Positions 57,804 through 64,000 of a stretch of 64,000 nt of DNA are shown here, in pieces (the first letter of the stretch is position 1; every line of letters starts with the position of its first letter). The notes beneath the pieces were generated by a model. That model was given only the letters and a program-made list of their open reading frames with translations, had not been told where the DNA came from and did no database searches. Source of the DNA: Flaccisagitta enflata (Eukaryota > Chaetognatha > Sagittoidea > Aphragmophora); contig OZ231128.1 of assembly GCA_965153355.1 (NCBI GenBank), positions 9,362,001 to 9,426,000 of the forward strand. Direction: 5' to 3'. The translations under genes and the position numbers were made by a program.

Positions 57804-58106
57804 CCTAGAACACATACATCTTCTCTACAGGATGATTTGAATTGAGATCCGACAAGCTTTTGATTATACCAACAATGAGTGCATGTGACTAAAAAAGTAA
57901 AAGTAAACAGTCTAAAGAAAACGACACCCTACTACAACAGACCCAAGAAAAATCATGGTCCATCAAGTTATCTCTTTTCAGTTTGTATGTTGGTAATATC
58001 AGATATGCGGATAAAACCGATAAAACATGTTTATCCCTTGGCATCTTAATGCGGAGTTCAACTGCATGTATGCATCGGAAATGGAAATGAAGTTTTTTCA
58101 AAGATA

Positions 58107-59079
58107 ACTATGGCAAAAAAAAAACCAAACAGTTACTTCTATTGCTCATAAATCCTTTGAAAATTCACCCAGTGAGCTGAAATTTTTACTGAAGTTACTT
58201 TTTAGTATCGTTAAGCATCACCTAAAAAATCAATGACCTGCTCTAAATAGTTTAGGAATTAGAGATTTTTTAAAAGTGCTTGTCAGATGATCAGAAATTC
58301 AATGTACTCACATAAGAATTTACAAAGAATGAATAAACAAACTTTAAAAAACCGTACTAAATCTAGTCCGATTTTGATGAAATTCGAAGTGGAGGTAGAC
58401 CATATTGTCAGCAAGCTGTGGTAAAAATTTTATTACGATACTCCGATTATTTTAGCAGAAACAGCAAGTTTTCCTAAACTTTTTTTTATGGTTTTAAGGA
58501 TGAAGTACATGAAGATGAAACCTGAAATATAAATCAATGCTAAGGCCATAGTTTTTTACCAATTATCATAATTTTTTAACTGGTAACTTTTGTACATATG
58601 GTGCATCTCCAGTAAAATTTTTGTGAAGATTGAAGCATTTTTAGTCCCCCAAATTGCAAAAATATTCTAACAGGTAGCAGAATATTTCTTATGCTGAGCA
58701 AGCTTACAATCAACCAATATCTACCCCATTAGACTTCACCTGAGTAAAAGCAAATTTTGCCTAGTATTAGTAAATAGCACCATCAGACTGCAGTTCAAAA
58801 ATCATAACAAAACTCCCAAAACTGTTTGCACAATGCCAATTTTACTAAAAAAAGTGTGATTTCTATTTAGGATAAAAGTTATCTCTGGCAGTCCAAAAAA
58901 GAGGTTACTTCAGTAAAAATGTGATAACGGCTAAAGTTTTCAACGGATTTTGATGAAATTTTTACCAGAGATAGTCCAAATCATGGTTATTATTCACTGT
59001 AAATTTTATGCAAATTGGTCAACATCTTCATACATTTTTGCTCTCTCAAAATTTGTTTGGTTTTTTATTTTGCCATAGT
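58107..59079. mobile_element. 973-bp TIR element at a TA site
   Basis: Ends ACTATGGCAAAA...ACCAAAC and GTTTGGTT...TTTTGCCATAGT, inverted over ~25 bp. TA occurs immediately outside (58105-58106, 59080-59081). Internal GTTACTTCAGTAAAAAT and TTTTTACTGAAGTTAC segments are also mutually inverted. No transposase frame, so non-autonomous. Confidence 0.75.
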
Positions 59080-59295
59080 TATAATTTCATGAGTTTGATC
59101 TTATCACAGTATGTTTTTCATAAAGATTTAATTGTAAAACTTATTGGAATTTCATTGCAATAAGCTACTCTTATCGCTGTAATCATTACGTGAAAATATT
59201 GAAAAAACATTATTTTATTGCAACATTTCATCCTAAATCTGGCGCACAATGCGAAAAACGACGGCCTTCTGTTCGCAGCGCCAAAGACAACGCCG

Positions 59296-59395
59296 CGCAC
59301 CGCACACACCGCCAAATGCGGCCCGCGCACCGCGCCAAAAGCGGCCCGCGCACCGCGCCAAATGCGGCCCGCGCACCGCGCCAAAAGCGGACCGT
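59296..59395. repeat. GC-rich 24-bp minisatellite
   Basis: About four units of CGCGCCAAAAGCGGCCCGCGC-type sequence with a TGCGG/AGCGG alternation in an otherwise AT-rich region; CpG-dense. Confidence 0.85.
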
Positions 59396-59567
59396 TGAGA
59401 ACGATAACGAATATCCGATGATCTCGAATGAGTCTTAAAAGTCACATAACTCATAAAAGGAAGCCGAAAACGATAGTTATTACGTGCCGATATATGGCCA
59501 GAGATGGGTGTGTGTGTGATGAGTGTGATGTGTGATATGTATGTGCGGGGGAGGAGGGGGAGGAGGA

Positions 59568-60165
<598 letters not shown>

Positions 60166-60631
60166 GAGATAAGAGGGGGACGTGATGGAGAATGCATCCG
60201 GATGGCTGAGATAAGACAGTGGCTCCTTTTAAGGTGAGGCTTCATCATAGCCCTAGGCAAAACAAGAGAAAAAAAAGAGAAAAAAGAGAAACCTGCTCAA
60301 CTCTGAGACATAAAATGGAATTGAAGGAGATGCACGCAAAAATCCTTTTAGAGATATCAGTGAGAAAATGCCCCAAGACATGACACGATTTGATAAAGAA
60401 AAAGAGATAGGGAGATGAAGTAAGATATCGATTGACAAAAACAGACAGAAACAGACAAACCCTTTGACAGTCCGCCGGATGGACAGACAGTGTACAGATA
60501 ACTATATAGGGCAGGCCTCTTGATTCTGGGGCAGGGTAAGAAGGTTATCGGCAGGTCCCGGAAGAAGAAAGAGAAGAAGGGGAAGAAGGAAGAAGAAGAC
60601 AAAGACGAAGACTTAATAAAGGGAGAAATGA

Positions 60632-60870
60632 TGGTTGAAGAATAGCAATTGAAGTCAGCTTTAGGATGATTTTCATATTGCAGTTTTAAGATTACCGCTC
60701 TATGGCAATGTCGCTGATTTGATTTACAGTCAATATGAATTGGAATCATATCTTGAACTAAATCTCAATTCATTGTAAAATGGAGGGAGGAATTCTCATA
60801 ACTATTGGTTAGTTGTCAACGTCGTTCTGCGTTTTACGAAGCATTCCGCATCCGATTTGCACTGATGAAT
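60632..60870 (+). repeat. dispersed ~240-bp repeat, copy 3
   Basis: AATAGCAATTGAAGTCAGC, CATATTGCAGTTTTAAGAT and GATTTGCACTGATGA align with copies 1 and 2. Preceded by GA-rich sequence like the other two. Confidence 0.7.
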
Positions 60871-61405
60871 GAACCATTAAAAACGTGATTTGTATATGAA
60901 GTGACCGTTTTCTTTAACTCTTTTCGGCAGATATGGGAAAGTAGGTGTTTGCCGGACTCGTGTCTAGACGTGAATTCGTTCACTGCCTAGTGAATTCTAA
61001 GAGCTTTTGGAGCGCGGTGAGCATGATAGGCATCATGCTGCTATAAAGTGCGATGGGGGGGGGGGGGGCTTCACTTTTCTGGTCGGCAGCTTTGCAGGAA
61101 AGAATTTTGCTTCTCGGCAGAAAAGAAGAATCAAGAGGCCTGAATTATTATAGGGAAAGACAATCCGACCAAAAAAAAATGACTGAATGGAAATACTTTG
61201 AAAAAAAAAAAGAATTGACGACCTGACGGCACGCCTCCACATACACATTGACACATTTGACAAATAGAGAAACACCACCGAGAAAAAAATGTAGTGACAG
61301 TCAAATGGGCATAGGAACCCAGGATGAAAACTAGACGGACGACAGAAAGATAGACAAACCAAAAAAAGTCAAAAAGAGATAAAAATTGAAATAAGGAGAC
61401 AGACG

Positions 61406-61408
<3 letters not shown>

Positions 61409-61498
<90 letters not shown>

Positions 61499-61540
61499 CA
61501 GAGAGAGAGAGGCAGAGAGAGAGGCAGAGAGAGAGGCAGA
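61409..61540. repeat. (GA)n tract
   Basis: About 90 bp GA followed by GGCAGAGA units. Confidence 0.97.
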
Positions 61541-61679
61541 GAGAGTGCGGCTATTAGAGCGAGAGAGAAAAGAGCGAGAAAACGATGAGATCGACCTCAC
61601 ACTTGCACTGGCCTCGAGGATCGCCAGAAGCAGAAAAAGAAGACGGCATAAAAAGTATACGACCTTTCCAAAGTAGGGG

Positions 61680-61710
61680 AAGGCGGCTTTTTTTTTTTTT
61701 TGCAACGCCA

Positions 61711-61748
<38 letters not shown>

Positions 61749-61960
61749 GTCGCCACCGCCACCGCCGCCGGAGCCGCCACCGAGGGAGGCGGAGGCGGAT
61801 AAGGAGGAGAGAGCTGATAAGGAGGAGGAGGTAAAAAGAGGAGGAGATGGGGGCGTTCAATGAGGAGATAAAGGAGGACGGGACGCATGCAAGCGCGTGC
61901 ACCGGAAGAGGTGGTGCGCGCACGTCCATCTATCCGTGCATGCGTATCGACGCAAAACGC
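61680..61960. repeat. GC-rich CCGCCA/GGAGGA block
   Basis: T12, then (CCGCCACCG)n 61708-61790, then GGAGGAGATAAGG units and a CpG-rich stretch to GTGCGCGCACG. It could be a CpG island, but no adjoining exon is recognised. Confidence 0.6.
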
Positions 61961-62806
61961 TGAGAGAAAAAAAATCGATGAGCCGCTCTGTGGGACTCCC
62001 AAGTTTTTAAGTTTTGAGCCATTTCTAGTCAGAAACTGAATCCTATAAAGAGAGCCACAGTCGGCACACACACATACAAAAAAAAAAAAGAAAAAAAAAA
62101 AAACCTACAACTAAATCTAACCATGAATACATAATCGAGCTGCTATATGAACTAGATAAACGCTCACCATAACGCAAGACAAGATAGAAAGCCAATGACT
62201 ACGCATGTTAGTAGTAACATACATGGGCATATGAGCATGAACTAAATATGGTTGTGAAACACACTGTCCCAGAGTGCAAAATGACGGTAAAAGTCTTTCT
62301 AAAGTCATCTAGCCTAGATACGAAACGATTTGGAATCTACAGGGTGAACATTGTCAAATGCAAAAAAGTATTAAGCTTTTGCTCCTAGATTCTTCATCTT
62401 CATGACCTGGAATCATTTTTTTCTAATAGTACTATGCTTGACGTTTTTTGTGTCAAAATTTCATGGATCTGAGTTGTATAGTTTGTCCATAACATCAATT
62501 TGAAGTAAAATGAATATTTACAGCTTGAGCTTGATTACTGATTTTTTTTCATCTGAGCAGTTTCTTTTGGAATTGTTCTGATGTTATAATGACTTAAACC
62601 ACAGCTGCTACATCGGTCTTGAATGGCAGACTGTCAAATTATCTTCCATTTGAGACCAATCTGGTATTTATAGCTCAAGTCGTCTTCAAATGAGAGCAAA
62701 TCAAAGAAAAACTTTCCTGTTTAAAGAAGAAGATTTTAAGCTAGCATTATCTGTCTGCCTGTCAGTCCGTCAGTCTCCTCATCCATGCATGCACTCATGT
62801 CATACC

Positions 62807-62810
<4 letters not shown>
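61960..62810. other. no gene recognised
   Basis: AT-rich unique sequence with A-runs at 62080-62105. No frame with protein-like content. Confidence 0.4.
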
Positions 62811-62851
<41 letters not shown>

Positions 62852-63069
62852 CCCTCGTCGATCTCTGAAAATCAAAGTGATATCGAAAGAGAAAGTGAGA
62901 GCAAAGTCTCTTCTGAGAGCTAAGAGTTGGTTTTGATATTGCGTTCGATTCTTTCTAGATGCTGCTCAACGTCTCAAAATCAGGCCATTTAGATGCCAGA
63001 ACCCCAAAAGGGGGGGAAAGAGCGGCGGAAAATGAGGGCAATTCCCATGCAACAACCGCCCGAGGGCGA

Positions 63070-63470
<401 letters not shown>

Positions 63471-63474
63471 GCTA

Positions 63475-64000
63475 CGAAGAAACAGTCACAAAGACAGAGA
63501 CAATAAATAGAAAGAGAAGAAGCGCCCGGGGCAACCGTGTCTCGGTCTATCATCATGGCTACCGAGACGTAAGACTAATCAGAAAGGAATTGAAGCTGAC
63601 ACGAAGTTTGTAACATGAAAAGGCAAAGTTGTGAACATGACAAATGGAAACGGAACAATTTATAACCAGATTATAACCGGATTATAACCGACTTACAACC
63701 AAATTACAAATTGCGTTACGGCTTAGTTTAACTGGCGATTTAGAGCTTTTGAAAATCTCACTAATGGTCATGGTCATGCTGCATTGTGGAGAAACTCGAA
63801 AAAATTACTCCTCTGGAACAAATTCTACGGATCGTATTACTATATAACTAAGCACTGGCGAAGAAGCTTTTCGTGCCTCACTTAAAGTCAAATTTGTGGG
63901 GGCGAGATGTGGGACTTGCCCTATTAGCGAGTGCGCTCTAGCAATTCTCCGATGTATAAACTTTGGAGCGGTTGCTGGTTTGAACATGCCTTGACTCAGG
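63475..64000. other. no gene recognised
   Basis: Unique sequence with a short TTATAACC(A/G)GA tandem at 63658-63690. Nothing assignable. Confidence 0.35.

Noticed and set aside
61331-62071. 246-residue minus-strand frame
   Set aside because: Its content is CCGCCA, GA and A-run translation; no domain is visible.

Overview
This is animal (metazoan) nuclear DNA. It is intron-rich and loaded with microsatellites, satellites and small transposons, and contains one 10-N assembly gap (24368-24377). Only two host genes can be read with confidence, both on the minus strand: a muscle-type (class II) myosin heavy chain (about 20.4 kb down to beyond base 1) and one large exon of a PDZRN3/4-like PDZ protein (about 44.05-45.98 kb). 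Muscle myosin, PDZRN, a Penelope-like element and an R2/NeSL-type retrotransposon together point to an invertebrate animal. I cannot place it in a phylum from the sequence alone.

Layout. 0-20.4 kb: myosin heavy chain, read right to left. It has a TATA box, a tiny non-coding exon 1, and 14 coding exons (about 805 residues: SH3-like N-terminus, whole motor, converter, first IQ motif); the rod is off the left edge. Its introns hold many simple repeats. At least eight exons have one edge, with its splice junction and flanking intron, copied one or more times nearby. 20.4-26.6 kb: inverted-repeat elements, a 137-bp dimeric satellite ending at the gap, a long foldback element and two copies of the hairpin family. 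26.6-29.5 kb: a degenerate 156-bp-family satellite. 30.0-30.5 kb: a TA-flanked inverted-repeat element. 30.85-34.5 kb: a decayed non-LTR retrotransposon (reverse transcriptase, CCHC knuckle, restriction-like endonuclease) split by a 643-bp TA-flanked MITE. 35-37.8 kb: minisatellites and a perfect 61-bp inverted repeat. 38.3-43.8 kb: a homogenised 156-bp satellite in the opposite orientation to the 26.6-kb block. 43.8-46 kb: a MITE next to the PDZRN-like exon. 46.7-48.3 kb: a purine array followed by pyrimidine arrays. 51.4-52.1 kb: a truncated Penelope-like element with a GIY-YIG domain. 55-64 kb: long GA, GAAA and GT tracts, a 973-bp TIR element and more hairpin-family copies.

The two most unusual signals are (1) the repeated copying of exon edges within the myosin gene and (2) a dispersed 120-270-bp family (at least 12 copies) whose 3' terminal palindrome and 5' subterminal arm change together, so that several different arm sequences all stay complementary. 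The genes do not form an operon or shared pathway; mobile elements and tandem repeats dominate the rest of the window.
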